21,049 nt of DNA from NCBI GenBank assembly GCA_003152255.1, contig PLZT01000693.1, forward strand, positions 1 to 21,049. The letters are read 5' to 3'. Position 1 is the first letter of the stretch, and every line of letters starts with the position of its first letter. A program made the position numbers and the translations under genes. Below the pieces are notes generated by a model. That model was not told where the DNA came from and ran no database searches. It was given only the letters and a program-made list of their open reading frames with translations. Of the stretch, positions 1-7,568 are shown in pieces. The stretch is from Methylocystaceae bacterium (lineage in GTDB: Bacteria > Pseudomonadota > Alphaproteobacteria > Rhizobiales > Beijerinckiaceae).

Positions 1-412
1 AAAAACGCAGAAGAGCCCTTTTTATAGAAACGACCTCGAAGGCGATTGTGATTACCTCAAGGTCGAGGTCGCTCTCATAACGGAGGGCCTGACAAATCAA
101 CCAGCGCCGGAACCGGCGACCGCATAATGGGCAGCAGACCGACGTACATCGAGCCTTTGATGTGCAGGAACGGAGTTGGTCAACAATGTGATTCAGGCCC
201 TTGATTTCCTCGAATCGAGCAGTTTCTTTTTCCCGTCTTGCTCGGGCGTCGGCCACGGTTTCAAAGCGCTCTCCTCGCGGGAGGTCTGCTGGGCGCAATC
301 GCACGATGTTAAATTTGCGTGGAATGGGAAGATCGAGCAGCCTACGTATCGTCTCCTGCGCGGAGAGGTTTTGCGGAATGCACGAGCGACCTGATGTGCG
401 ATCAAAATTCAT
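1..412 (-). CDS. Partial cysteine-rich (zinc-ribbon-like) protein of the integrated element
   Basis: This open frame runs from an ATG at 412-410 off the left edge without a stop (137 codons seen). The N-terminal half is charged. Around residues 83-98 there is a cysteine cluster (RSCTSKARCTSVCCPLCGRR) that could bind zinc, followed by a basic aromatic stretch (FRRWL). The start overlaps the stop of the upstream gene by 11 bases (ATGAATTTTGA, where TGA closes the upstream frame), which suggests translational coupling. I do not recognise the family. The position, in one operon with a DUF3102-like gene beside an integrase, fits an accessory gene of an integrative element. Calling it a real gene rests on the long open frame, the coupled start and the cysteine pattern; a competing shorter minus frame at 193-405 looks like a shadow. 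Confidence 0.62.
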   Translation of the reverse strand, partial: MNFDRTSGRSCIPQNLSAQETIRRLLDLPIPRKFNIVRLRPADLPRGERFETVADARARREKETARFEEIKGLNHIVDQLRSCTSKARCTSVCCPLCGRRFRRWLICQALRYESDLDLEVITIAFEVVSIKRALLRF

Positions 413-1418
413 TAGCGCCCCCCATAATTGCTTGACGAGAAGGCCCTGTGTTTCGAGAGGTGCCGTTTGGCTTTTCGGGCTGGCCTGACTTTCCCACGAG
501 ACCCCGCAAGCGGGCCAAGGGCGATGTTTGGCCACTCGCCGAATTCCCTTCATCGGTGCGGCCTGCGCTGGGCCGGCGCTGTTCGTCCCGACCCGAAGCG
601 CCGATAGTCCCCGAACTAGCCTCTGGCAGAGAGTTGGGGCTAAAGGAATCGTGAAGCCTGCCAGGCTTTCTCGTCGTGTCCTCAACCGGCCCCAATTGCT
701 CGGACTTCAGCATGCCCGGATGCGTGACGGCGGAATCCTCCTTCGGTGGTGTCGAAACTTGCAGCGCGCTGCAAATTTCGAGATCGAAAAGATCACGCAG
801 GCGCCAGTGGAACCGACGCGCTATGCTCGTCAACTCTTCGCTCGCGGCAATATTGTCAGCTCGAGCCGCCGTCGCCAATTCCGCGACGCGTCCCTCGACT
901 GCCTGAGGCAGAGGATCGCGCAAGGCCTTGATATCCGCATCGGCTTCGGCGAGTCGTTGCCGTAATTCTGCAATTATGTCGGCAGCCTTCCGTCGCGTTC
1001 GGGGCGCAGATGGACTGTCTCCGCGAGACATCTTTCGCCATTCCGCGATTAGCGCCAAGAGCTTTTCCACAGATCGACAATTCGCCCATTTGTGGTCCGA
1101 GTCCTTTGCCCAGGTGAGCGCGGGTTGCAGGTCTACTCGCCCTTCGAAAAGACGCCTGTATGTCGAGCACCAACTCGGTGAACGCTTCAGCGTGTCTTCG
1201 CACCATCGCCGGTAGGCCCCATGCTTGAAATGCGCCTTTGCCTTTGCCAGCGCTTCGCCAAAGCGAAGCATCACGGGAAGGTGATTCTCATCGTGGGCGA
1301 CGAGTTCATCCAGCGCCTGCTTTGCTTCCGCGGTGAAATCGTCAGCGAAGGAGGTTGGTGGTTTTGCGCCGTCATTCCTGGTTGGATAAATTTTGGAAGC
1401 ATCTTCGTTATCGGACAT
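402..1418 (-). CDS. DUF3102-like hypothetical protein of integrative element
   Basis: A 338-residue protein. Residues about 35-92 (RFGEALAKAKAHFKHGAYRR, then a W/Y-rich helix) resemble the DUF3102 fold common on plasmids and integrative elements. Residues about 138-180 are rich in Arg/Glu/Ala and likely form a coiled coil. The C-terminal third (after about 230) is Ser/Pro/Gly-rich and looks disordered. GGGGA lies just before the ATG at 1418. It is divergent from the excisionase-like gene and upstream of, and overlapping, the partial cysteine-rich gene. The family role is unknown; DNA binding or plasmid/element maintenance is only a guess. The gene call is strong because of its length and continuous codon pattern; the domain name is tentative. 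Confidence 0.75.
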   Translation of the reverse strand: MSDNEDASKIYPTRNDGAKPPTSFADDFTAEAKQALDELVAHDENHLPVMLRFGEALAKAKAHFKHGAYRRWCEDTLKRSPSWCSTYRRLFEGRVDLQPALTWAKDSDHKWANCRSVEKLLALIAEWRKMSRGDSPSAPRTRRKAADIIAELRQRLAEADADIKALRDPLPQAVEGRVAELATAARADNIAASEELTSIARRFHWRLRDLFDLEICSALQVSTPPKEDSAVTHPGMLKSEQLGPVEDTTRKPGRLHDSFSPNSLPEASSGTIGASGRDEQRRPSAGRTDEGNSASGQTSPLARLRGLVGKSGQPEKPNGTSRNTGPSRQAIMGGANEF

Positions 1419-1525
1419 TCGCGTTCCCCAATGTGTTTCGTCGTCGGCAACAATTGGCCTTCATCCGAAGGCACGGCTATCGCCGCCCTTCGCGTGTATG
1501 TTTCTCAATTTTGACACCCTGGAAA

Positions 1526-1543
1526 TCTCATTTTTTCGTGAGA
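1526..1543. promoter_or_regulatory. Candidate operator 1, TCTCA-N8-TGAGA
   Basis: An inverted repeat TCTCA-TTTTTTCG-TGAGA in the divergent intergenic region between the DUF3102-like gene and the excisionase-like gene. The same half-sites and spacing recur 68 bases downstream. Likely binding site of a dimeric regulator of the element; the regulator is not identified. A further lone half-site TCTCA lies at 1503-1507. Confidence 0.5.
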
Positions 1544-1593
1544 AATAGTGGCACCGCGCAGGCTTCTTTGAGCCGCGAAGCTTGTTCCCTGTT

Positions 1594-1611
1594 TCTCAGG
1601 AATTCTTGAGA
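1594..1611. promoter_or_regulatory. Candidate operator 2, TCTCA-N8-TGAGA
   Basis: An inverted repeat TCTCA-GGAATTCT-TGAGA with arms and spacer length identical to the dyad at 1526-1543. It lies about 70 bases before the start of the excisionase-like gene, suitable for controlling one or both divergent promoters. Confidence 0.5.
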
Positions 1612-1682
1612 TTGCGCCTGGTTTTCGCACGCGCAATTATTCCTGGCGTGATGAAGCTTGATGATCACGGTGCGGGATAAAA

Positions 1683-1946
1683 GTGGTAAACTGCAAACAT
1701 ACAGACAACGTAGCGCCGCGCTTGCTCTCGAAGGCGCAAGCGGCCGCGTATTGTGGTGTTAGCGTTGGGACATTCTCGATGCTGTGCCCCGTGCGCCCAA
1801 TCGCGTTGGGCGCCGACAAACGACTTGAACGATACGACGTGGTCGCTTTGAATGAATGGATCGACGGGCTCAGTCAAAAAGGGGCAAAATGCAACGGCGA
1901 CTGGCTCGAGTTGATGGATGCTGATCATGACGAGGGTGCGCGTTAA
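1683..1946 (+). CDS. Excisionase-like / AlpA-MerR-type helix-turn-helix protein
   Basis: An 87-residue protein starting at GTG. Residues about 14-55 (LLSKAQAAAYCGVSVGTF, later RYDVVALNEWID) match the winged-helix pattern of the excisionase and AlpA-like families: a 'sk.eaAaycGvS..tf' recognition helix, then a strand and a 'dv..Wid' end. It overlaps the start of the integrase gene by 20-29 bases in another frame, so the two are probably cotranscribed. Expected role is directing excision by the integrase and/or regulating it. It may also be the protein that binds the TCTCA-N8-TGAGA dyads upstream, which is inference. No strong Shine-Dalgarno is seen before the GTG. Confidence 0.75.
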   Translation: MVNCKHTDNVAPRLLSKAQAAAYCGVSVGTFSMLCPVRPIALGADKRLERYDVVALNEWIDGLSQKGAKCNGDWLELMDADHDEGAR

Positions 1947-2964
1947 GGGGATCCAGCGATTTAAGCACTCGCAAAGCGGGATCTGGTATACGTACCATCG
2001 CAAGACTGGGACACGCATTCACGCGGAGTTCGGCACAGCGGAATTCTTCGAAGAATTGGCTGCTTTAGAGCGTCGCGTAAAACGGGCGGAGGCGCGTCCG
2101 GGCTCGCTTGGCATGGTGATCGAACAATACAAACGATCATCGGCCTGGGCGGGATTGGCGCAAGCGACGCGCACGTCGTATCAGCGTGCATTCGAAGTGC
2201 TGAAGCCTCTCGTCGATATGCCGGTTGCAGAGATCGATAGGCCGTTCGTCGTGACCTTGCGCGAGGAAAAGATTTTTCCAAAGCGTGGTCGCTGGATGGC
2301 CAATTATGTCGTCACGGTTATGTCTTTGCTATTCGAATACGCAATCGACCGGGGCTGGATGAAAGCCAACCCTGCCGATGGCGTCAAACGCATCAAAAGA
2401 GACAGGAAACGCCCGCGAGCGAATCGACCGTGGTCTGAATCCGAATGTCGAATTGTTATGGAGCGAGCTCCTTCGCAGCTGAGAGTTCCCATCGCCCTCG
2501 CCATGTGCACTGGGTTTCGGAAAGCGGACGTGCTCACGGTGACCAAGGCCGCCGTTCGGGACGGAATGATTTCGGTGACCACATCGAAGCGGCAGGTACC
2601 TGTCGCGGTGCCCGTCCACCGATTGCTCGCGGAAGCCATAGCCGTTGCTCCGGAAAGTGATGCTGTTCAGTTATCGGTCACGTCAAAAGGCCGCCCATGG
2701 ACAGAAAGCGGGTTCAATTCGACTTTCGGCAAGTTCATCGACCGTCTCGAAGCCGAGGGCGCTGTCGGGCCAGGACTGACGATGCATGGCCTGCGTCATA
2801 CGTTGGGAACGAGATTGAGGGAGGTCACGGATGATCTCGATCTGATTCGAAGAATCCTCGGTCAGCAGACGTTGAGCTTGGCGCAGCACTATTCGGAGAC
2901 GGCGGACACGTCGCGGCAGGCGCGCAAAGCCGTGCATAAACTTGACTTCACGGGGAACAAATAG
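1918..2964 (+). CDS. int: Tyrosine-type site-specific integrase
   Basis: A 348-residue phage-type integrase. An N-terminal arm/core-binding region spans about 62-150. The catalytic domain has R201 in TGFRKADVL, K224 in TTSKRQ, H290 and R293 in MHGLRHT, and Y325 in LAQHYSE. The position usually held by His/Trp after LG is Gln (LGQQ). The start is ATG at 1918, or ATG at 1927 nine bases later; either overlaps the excisionase-like frame. The gene ends 76 bases before the CCA end of tRNA-Phe, the classic layout of an element integrated in a tRNA 3' end, with the element body to the left. Two TGTCAACA repeats follow it. Confidence 0.95.
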   Translation: MLIMTRVRVKGIQRFKHSQSGIWYTYHRKTGTRIHAEFGTAEFFEELAALERRVKRAEARPGSLGMVIEQYKRSSAWAGLAQATRTSYQRAFEVLKPLVDMPVAEIDRPFVVTLREEKIFPKRGRWMANYVVTVMSLLFEYAIDRGWMKANPADGVKRIKRDRKRPRANRPWSESECRIVMERAPSQLRVPIALAMCTGFRKADVLTVTKAAVRDGMISVTTSKRQVPVAVPVHRLLAEAIAVAPESDAVQLSVTSKGRPWTESGFNSTFGKFIDRLEAEGAVGPGLTMHGLRHTLGTRLREVTDDLDLIRRILGQQTLSLAQHYSETADTSRQARKAVHKLDFTGNK

Positions 2965-2974
2965 CGCCCAATTT

Positions 2975-3004
2975 TGTCAACATCGACCGCCAAAACTGTC
3001 AACA
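2975..3004 (+). repeat. Direct repeats TGTCAACA, candidate integrase arm sites
   Basis: TGTCAACA occurs at 2975-2982 and 2997-3004, 22 bases apart (about two helical turns), between the integrase stop and the tRNA-Phe 3' end. Short directly repeated sites at this place are typical of arm-type binding sites of tyrosine integrases. Function is inferred from position. Confidence 0.5.
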
Positions 3005-3040
3005 CGCAGCCGTCGTGATTTTATAAGCTATTGATTTTAA

Positions 3041-3116
3041 TGGTGCCCGGGGGCGGAATCGAACCACCGACACTGCGATTTTCAGTCGCATGCTCTACCA
3101 ACTGAGCTACCCGGGC
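3041..3116 (-). tRNA. tRNA-Phe (GAA)
   Basis: On the minus strand the 76 bases fold as a full cloverleaf: acceptor GCCCGGG/CCCGGGC, D arm GCTC-AGTTGGTA-GAGC, anticodon loop CTGAAAA with anticodon GAA, T arm with TTCGATT, and an encoded 3' CCA. It is intact. Its 3' end faces the integrase gene, so the 3' half likely contains the attachment core of the element in 1-3040. The other att copy is not in the window. Confidence 0.98.
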
Positions 3117-3263
3117 GCGCGCTGTCCGCGCGGCAAGCCCGGCTTATAGAAAGCGCTTGCCGGCTTGTCCAGACCCCGCCACGCATTCTTTTCGCGCGCG
3201 TTGGCTTGCCCACCACCCCGGCTTCGCCTAAACCGCGTTTAATTCATTCCAGGGAGAGCTTAA

Positions 3264-3617
3264 ATGTCCAAGATCAAGCGGATCGGGGCCGGGGCGCGCA
3301 TGAGCAAGGCCGTCGTTCACGGCGACACGATTTACACGGCCGGCCAGGTCGCCGACCGGACGAAGGGCGGCTCGGTCAAGGAGCAAACGCGGGAAATCCT
3401 GGGGTTGATCGACGCCATCCTCGCCGAGACCGGCGGCGACAAGAGCAAGATCCTCTCCGCGACGATCTATCTTTCCGACATCGCGACTTTCGCCGAGATG
3501 AATGGCGTGTGGGACGAATGGGTCGATAAAACCAATCCGCCCGCCCGCGCCACCGTCGAAGCCAAGCTCGTCGCGCCCGATTACAAGGTCGAGATCGCCG
3601 TCATCGCGGCGGTGTAA
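3264..3617 (+). CDS. RidA/YjgF/UK114 family protein
   Basis: A 117-residue protein of the usual Rid length. Family features include the N-terminal HGDTIYTAGQVA, the central ILAETGGDKSKILSATIYLS, the catalytic-site region with R112 type 'PPARATVEAKLVAPDYKVEI', and an ending in I/V-rich strand. Rid proteins hydrolyse reactive enamine/imine intermediates from PLP enzymes in the cytoplasm as trimers. GGGAGAG precedes the ATG. It ends convergently with the adenylyltransferase gene, overlapping it by 17 bases. The exact subfamily (true RidA or Rid2-7) is not settled. Confidence 0.9.
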   Translation: MSKIKRIGAGARMSKAVVHGDTIYTAGQVADRTKGGSVKEQTREILGLIDAILAETGGDKSKILSATIYLSDIATFAEMNGVWDEWVDKTNPPARATVEAKLVAPDYKVEIAVIAAV

Positions 3618-4407
3618 CCGACTGATATCGCGGCGATTGTTGCCGCCACAACGGATTGTCGGGGTCATGGGCGTAGCGAATCGTCTCGAACCGCATCGCG
3701 CGGGAGTCGATGAGCAGCAGCCGCCCCACCAGCCCCTCGCCGAAGCCGACGATCTCGCGCAGCACTTCCAGCGCCATCACTGCGCCGACGATCCCCGTCA
3801 GCGCGCCGAGCACGCCGGCCTCCTCGCAGGCCGGCACGCTTCCTGGCGGCGGCGGAGCCGGGAAAAGGCAACGATAACTGGGGTTTTGGCACCCATCTGG
3901 GCCGGTTTCGAATGGCCGCAGCGTCGTCAGCGAGGCGTCGAAGCCGCCGACCGCCGCGGTCACCAGCGGACGCTTGGCGTAAAAACAGGCGTCCGACACA
4001 ATGTAGCGCGTCGCGAAATTATCCGAGCCGTCCGCGACGATATCATAAGCGGAAACAAGCTCTTGCGCATTGCTGGCGTCGAGCCGCTGTCGGTGCGTCT
4101 CGACGCGGACATGCGGATTGAGCCGCGAGATAAACTCTTGAGCGCTCTCGACCTTCGGGCGCCCGACATCGCCAACGCCATGAATCACCTGGCGTTGCAG
4201 GTTGGACAGCGCCACCACGTCGTCATCGACGACTCCAAGCGCGCCGACGCCCGCCGCCGCGAGATATTGCAGCAGCGGCGCGCCGAGGCCGCCGGCGCCA
4301 ACCACTAACACACGGGATTTACGTAGCTTTTGCTGGCCGGGACCGCCCACCTCGCGCAGCACGAGATGGCGGGCGTAGCGTTCGATTTCGTCGTCCGAGA
4401 GGCTCAT
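3601..4407 (-). CDS. moeB: MoeB/ThiF-family adenylyltransferase
   Basis: A 268-residue E1-like protein starting MSLSDDEIERYARHL. The nucleotide-binding loop is VLVVGAGGLGAPLLQYLA (about 33-50). DDDVVALSNLQRQ (about 58-70) and DGSDNFATRY (about 118-127) are the conserved ATP/Mg and substrate motifs. CQNPSYRCLFP carries one cysteine pair. The second CxxC expected near the C-terminus is absent (DPDNPLW instead of DPxCPxC), so the structural zinc site is probably missing. It adenylates the C-terminal Gly of a MoaD- or ThiS-type carrier for molybdopterin or thiamine sulfur transfer. A longer frame reaches 4818, but the family N-terminus fits the ATG at 4407. moeB is the likeliest symbol; a thiF/hesA role is possible. 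Confidence 0.88.
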   Translation of the reverse strand: MSLSDDEIERYARHLVLREVGGPGQQKLRKSRVLVVGAGGLGAPLLQYLAAAGVGALGVVDDDVVALSNLQRQVIHGVGDVGRPKVESAQEFISRLNPHVRVETHRQRLDASNAQELVSAYDIVADGSDNFATRYIVSDACFYAKRPLVTAAVGGFDASLTTLRPFETGPDGCQNPSYRCLFPAPPPPGSVPACEEAGVLGALTGIVGAVMALEVLREIVGFGEGLVGRLLLIDSRAMRFETIRYAHDPDNPLWRQQSPRYQSVTPPR

Positions 4408-4547
4408 GGGGCGCTGTTCTAGCGCATTTTCGCGCATCCCCGCGCATTTTTCGGCGCCGGGCGCGCGTGGACGCGCACACTCCCCGCCCGCCTTCCGGCC
4501 CACGACCGAGAGACGCAATTTTATCACATCTCTCGGCCCGCGCGCAT

Positions 4548-6875
4548 TTAGAATTTGAACTTCACGCCGACATAGAGCGCCCTCGGCGATCCCGGGATGA
4601 CGGCGTCGCCGGTGCCGCTGTTGGCCAACACGGCCGCGGGGTTCTGCAGCCAAGTGTGGGTCACGAACGAATCGGCGACGACCATGATTGAAGACATGTA
4701 CGTCCGGTCGAAGATGTTCTTCACATCGAAATACACCGTGAACTTCTTGATGAACGAGTTTTCGATGTCGCGGGTATAATGGATATCCGCGTTGACGACG
4801 CCGTAACCGGGCGCCCAAAGCAGATTGGCGTTGTCCATCGGAACGTCGCTGCGGAACTGATATTCGATGAAGGCGCCGAGCCCCTTGAGGTCGCCAAACG
4901 GCTGATCATAGGCGATTCGACCGGTGAACTGATGCCGCGGAACGCCCGGAAGCCTGTCGCCGCTGCGCTGGATGCCAACGGCGTAATTGGCGCCGGTGAC
5001 GGGGGTCACGGCGAGCGTGTCGTTCAGGTTTTTGAAGAACTGGTCATTATAGGTGTAATTGCCGATGGCGCGCCAACCTTCAGAAAACTTCCAGTCGATC
5101 GTCGCCTCGACGCCGCGATGAATCGAGGCGGGAATATTGGAGGTGTATGTCGTCGCGGCGGGCGTGAGTTGCGACAGAAACTCGTCGTGCCACCACTCGT
5201 TGAACAGCGTGACCCTGGCGATCAGATTCGCGCCGGCCGGCGTCAAGTCGAAGCCGAAGTCGACGCCCTGGCTGGTTTGCGGCTTTAGCGAGGTGTTGAG
5301 GCCGGGATTGCCCGTGTTGTCGATGAAGAGAGCCGACGCCGTTGGCGTCGCGTAAGCGGTCTCGTAGCGGGCGCGAAACAGCATTTCCGGAGAGGCGCGA
5401 TAGGTCAGCGTCGCTTCCGGCGCGTAGTTCCAATAGCTGTGAGCGGCGCTGATGTCCTTGGGTTGCGATTGCCGGACCGGAGTGGTGTAGGTGAACGAGT
5501 CGCTGAAGCCGTATATTTTCGTCCAGGTCGAACTGAAGCCGACGACGCCGGTGAGCTGCTTCGACAAAGCGACTTCCTCGCGCGCTTTCAACCCCGTGTC
5601 GGATTGGAAAGTGCTCGCGGCGGTCGCTAGGGCTCCGACGGCGCCCTGGTTGAAATTATAAGGCACCGTCCAGTAGGCGTCGTTGGTGTTATGGGCGTTG
5701 TTGTAGAAAAAGTTGAGAAAATGCGTCGCCTCATAGCCGAAGATCGGCGCGTGGCTGGTGACGTCGGTCTGGATGTTCACCGCCTCGGTCGGTCCGCGCG
5801 CCGTTTGGGTCGGATTGTTCGGCTGCTCGACGTTGCCGTAGTCGTACATCGCCTGGGTGCGCCAGGTCGTCAGGCTGTCGAAATCATGCTCGTAGCGCAA
5901 GCCGACGACGTCCCGGTTGTTATGGCGATGCATCCCGATCTCGTCGGGACTTTGCGTCGGGGCGCCTTTTCCATAGATGGCGTTGGCGGGCAGCGGCGCC
6001 CCGGCGACCGCGCTGCAGAACGGCGCGTTCAAACTCGTTTGATAGGCGCAGCCGTAGCCCCGCTGAAAAGGATTGAGCATATATTGGGTGAAGGTCTCGC
6101 GCCCGCCCATGTCGCTGAACCAATCGTTCTGCATGAGCTTCAAAACCACCCGGTCGGTCGGGGTCGGCGACCAGGTTCCGAGAAAATCGAAGGTCTGGGT
6201 GTTATAATCCGTATGATAAATGTAGCCGTCGCTCCGCACGTCGGACGCGAACAGCGATAGATCGAAGTCGCCGATCTTCTTTCCGCCGATGGCCCAATTT
6301 TGGGCGGTTCCGAAGCTGCCATATTCGCTGCCGATTTCGACGCCATCGATTTGCGCGCCGCTTCTCATGCGGAAGTTGACCGCGCCTTCCATCGCGTAAT
6401 TGCCCCACAAAGCCGAGGAGCGGCCGCGATAGACATCGACGGCGCCATAGGCGTGCGGGTCCATGTTGAGCGTGCTGCCCACGCCGCCATTCGCCGTCGT
6501 GAGCGAGAAGCCGTCTTCCAACACCACGATATTGGCGAGGCCGGTCGAGGCGCGGGCGCCGGAGCCGCGAATCGAAGTGACCAAGTCGCGCGCGCTATTG
6601 CCCTGCGCGGTCGTGACGCCGGGGCTGTAGTCGAGCAGATCGCCGACGGTGAGAATCGATTCGTTTTGGAACATCTTGGTGTCGACCGTGGTCATTGTTT
6701 GGCCGGGCGGGTCGCGATAGACGGGGAGTTTCAAACGTTCGGGCGAGAAGCCCGGCGCGACATCCGCCGCGGGCGGCGGCGCATCCGCTGGCGCATCGCC
6801 CGGCTGGGCGACGCCGACATCGATGGCGGGCAGCGCTTCTTGCGCATTGGCGGGCATTGTGGCGAGCGCCAGCAT
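4548..6875 (-). CDS. TonB-dependent outer-membrane receptor (5' end disturbed)
   Basis: A 775-residue receptor from the first in-frame ATG. The plug spans about 59-173 (LTVGDLLDYSPGV, SIRGSG, VYRGRSSALWGNYAMEGAVN). A long beta-barrel follows, ending in aromatic YVGVKFKF as needed for outer-membrane assembly. A Cys pair (about 277 and 288) may close an extracellular loop. Residues 1-12 (MLALATMPANAQ) are only the tail of a signal peptide. The frame stays open upstream but has no ATG/GTG/TTG there, while an ATG at 6919 is in another frame. Removing one CG from the (CG)4 tract at 6896-6903 would join that ATG to a normal signal peptide ending in PANAQ. The substrate is probably a siderophore or metal chelate, unproven. 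Confidence 0.9.
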   Translation of the reverse strand: MLALATMPANAQEALPAIDVGVAQPGDAPADAPPPAADVAPGFSPERLKLPVYRDPPGQTMTTVDTKMFQNESILTVGDLLDYSPGVTTAQGNSARDLVTSIRGSGARASTGLANIVVLEDGFSLTTANGGVGSTLNMDPHAYGAVDVYRGRSSALWGNYAMEGAVNFRMRSGAQIDGVEIGSEYGSFGTAQNWAIGGKKIGDFDLSLFASDVRSDGYIYHTDYNTQTFDFLGTWSPTPTDRVVLKLMQNDWFSDMGGRETFTQYMLNPFQRGYGCAYQTSLNAPFCSAVAGAPLPANAIYGKGAPTQSPDEIGMHRHNNRDVVGLRYEHDFDSLTTWRTQAMYDYGNVEQPNNPTQTARGPTEAVNIQTDVTSHAPIFGYEATHFLNFFYNNAHNTNDAYWTVPYNFNQGAVGALATAASTFQSDTGLKAREEVALSKQLTGVVGFSSTWTKIYGFSDSFTYTTPVRQSQPKDISAAHSYWNYAPEATLTYRASPEMLFRARYETAYATPTASALFIDNTGNPGLNTSLKPQTSQGVDFGFDLTPAGANLIARVTLFNEWWHDEFLSQLTPAATTYTSNIPASIHRGVEATIDWKFSEGWRAIGNYTYNDQFFKNLNDTLAVTPVTGANYAVGIQRSGDRLPGVPRHQFTGRIAYDQPFGDLKGLGAFIEYQFRSDVPMDNANLLWAPGYGVVNADIHYTRDIENSFIKKFTVYFDVKNIFDRTYMSSIMVVADSFVTHTWLQNPAAVLANSGTGDAVIPGSPRALYVGVKFKF

Positions 6876-6895
6876 CAGCGCGGTCGCGGAGGCGC

Positions 6896-6903
6896 CGCGC
6901 GCG
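6896..6903. repeat. (CG)4 tract at receptor signal-peptide frameshift
   Basis: Four CG units sit between the ATG at 6919 and the receptor frame. The ATG is 44 bases from the first in-frame ATG, so loss of two bases (one CG) fuses the frames. It may be a slippage site, a fixed mutation or a sequencing error. Confidence 0.45.
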
Positions 6904-6981
6904 AAATAATTTCGATCATGAGTCGAAATACGCCACCAAGCGAATGAATATATTAAATATGTTCCAGTTTACTTTTTATCG

Positions 6982-7004
6982 ATACCCCCAAAAATACCCC
7001 CAAA
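6982..7004 (+). repeat. Direct repeats ATACCCCCAAA at the island border
   Basis: ATACCCCCAAA occurs at 6982-6992 and 6994-7004, 12 bases apart (TTTGGGGGTAT on the minus strand). Paired GGGGGTA motifs are, from memory, common beside P4-like integrases as arm-type sites. They lie exactly where the chromosome-like sequence ends and the repeat-rich island begins. No integrase gene is seen next to them, so this is a candidate border mark only. Confidence 0.35.
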
Positions 7005-7128
7005 TGAAATTCTCTCGACCTTGGCAAGCGAACAACGACCTAACGTGACCCGAGGCCGGTGGACTGATCCAATAATCGTGGGTCGCGACCTCCACTTCCG
7101 CATTTTGCTCCAAATTTGAGAACGGATG

Positions 7129-7250
7129 GGGCGTCGCCGCCATCCCCGTTCCGGGCGAGAAATCCAGTTTCCAAATCCATGATGACCGGAGTCACGACAT
7201 GGTCATAGGATAAAGGACGCCGTAAAAGGACTCGTGTGATCTTGTGCCGA
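7129..7250 (+). repeat. Repeat B, copy 1
   Basis: This contains CGCCATCCCCGTTCCGGGCG followed by AGAAATCC and a looser tail with GACCGGAGTCACGAC and a CTCGTGTGAT end. The core recurs at 7823-7950 and 12132-12250. It is not followed by one of the small membrane genes but precedes repeat A copy 1. The short minus-strand frame here (FLARNGDGG) is a by-product of the repeat. Confidence 0.7.
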
Positions 7251-7289
7251 CGCTTGACTAGCATCGGACCGCCCCCTCCCCCGTTTTCA

Positions 7290-7490
7290 TGCCCTCGCTG
7301 TCACTGGAAATTTTGGGTCGGAGATGTCGTTGATGATCGGCAAATTTGCCGGTCTAGGAGTGGACCCATTGTCGCGATGCGTGATGGTGACAAATCAACG
7401 TCGTCCGTCCTTGCTCCCACCCGGATTGGCGCGGACCTGTCATGGACCATCCCGGAACGATCCAAGCCGGATTTTTTCCCGGCGGCCAGC
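7290..7490 (+). repeat. Repeat A, copy 1 (long form)
   Basis: The near-perfect palindrome GATCGGCAAATTTGCCGGTC lies at 7335-7354. A downstream arm shares GTCGC.ATGCGTG.TGGTGAC and GATCCAAGCCGGATTT with the copy at 11600-11795. The end GCCGG-ATTTTTTC-CCGGC forms a small dyad and resembles, in inverted orientation, the core of repeat B. It leads into a small membrane-protein gene. Confidence 0.75.
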
Positions 7491-7568
7491 CCCCCTTCAA
7501 TCCCGCATACCTATTGTTGCGGCACCGTAAACGGCGTACACAGGCTCCCTGTAAGGGGAACAATTATC

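Noticed and set aside
528..965. 145-residue plus-strand frame and other plus frames in 448-1215
   Set aside because: They are shadows of the 338-residue minus-strand gene, which has a start signal and coherent domains.
4779..6947. Several plus-strand frames of up to 215 residues across the TonB receptor
   Set aside because: They are typical antisense open frames in GC-rich coding DNA, and the receptor on the minus strand is unambiguous.
7335..7354. Repeat A palindromes as intrinsic terminators
   Set aside because: They have no loop and no T-run; the symmetry runs through the centre, and homology extends far beyond the palindrome.
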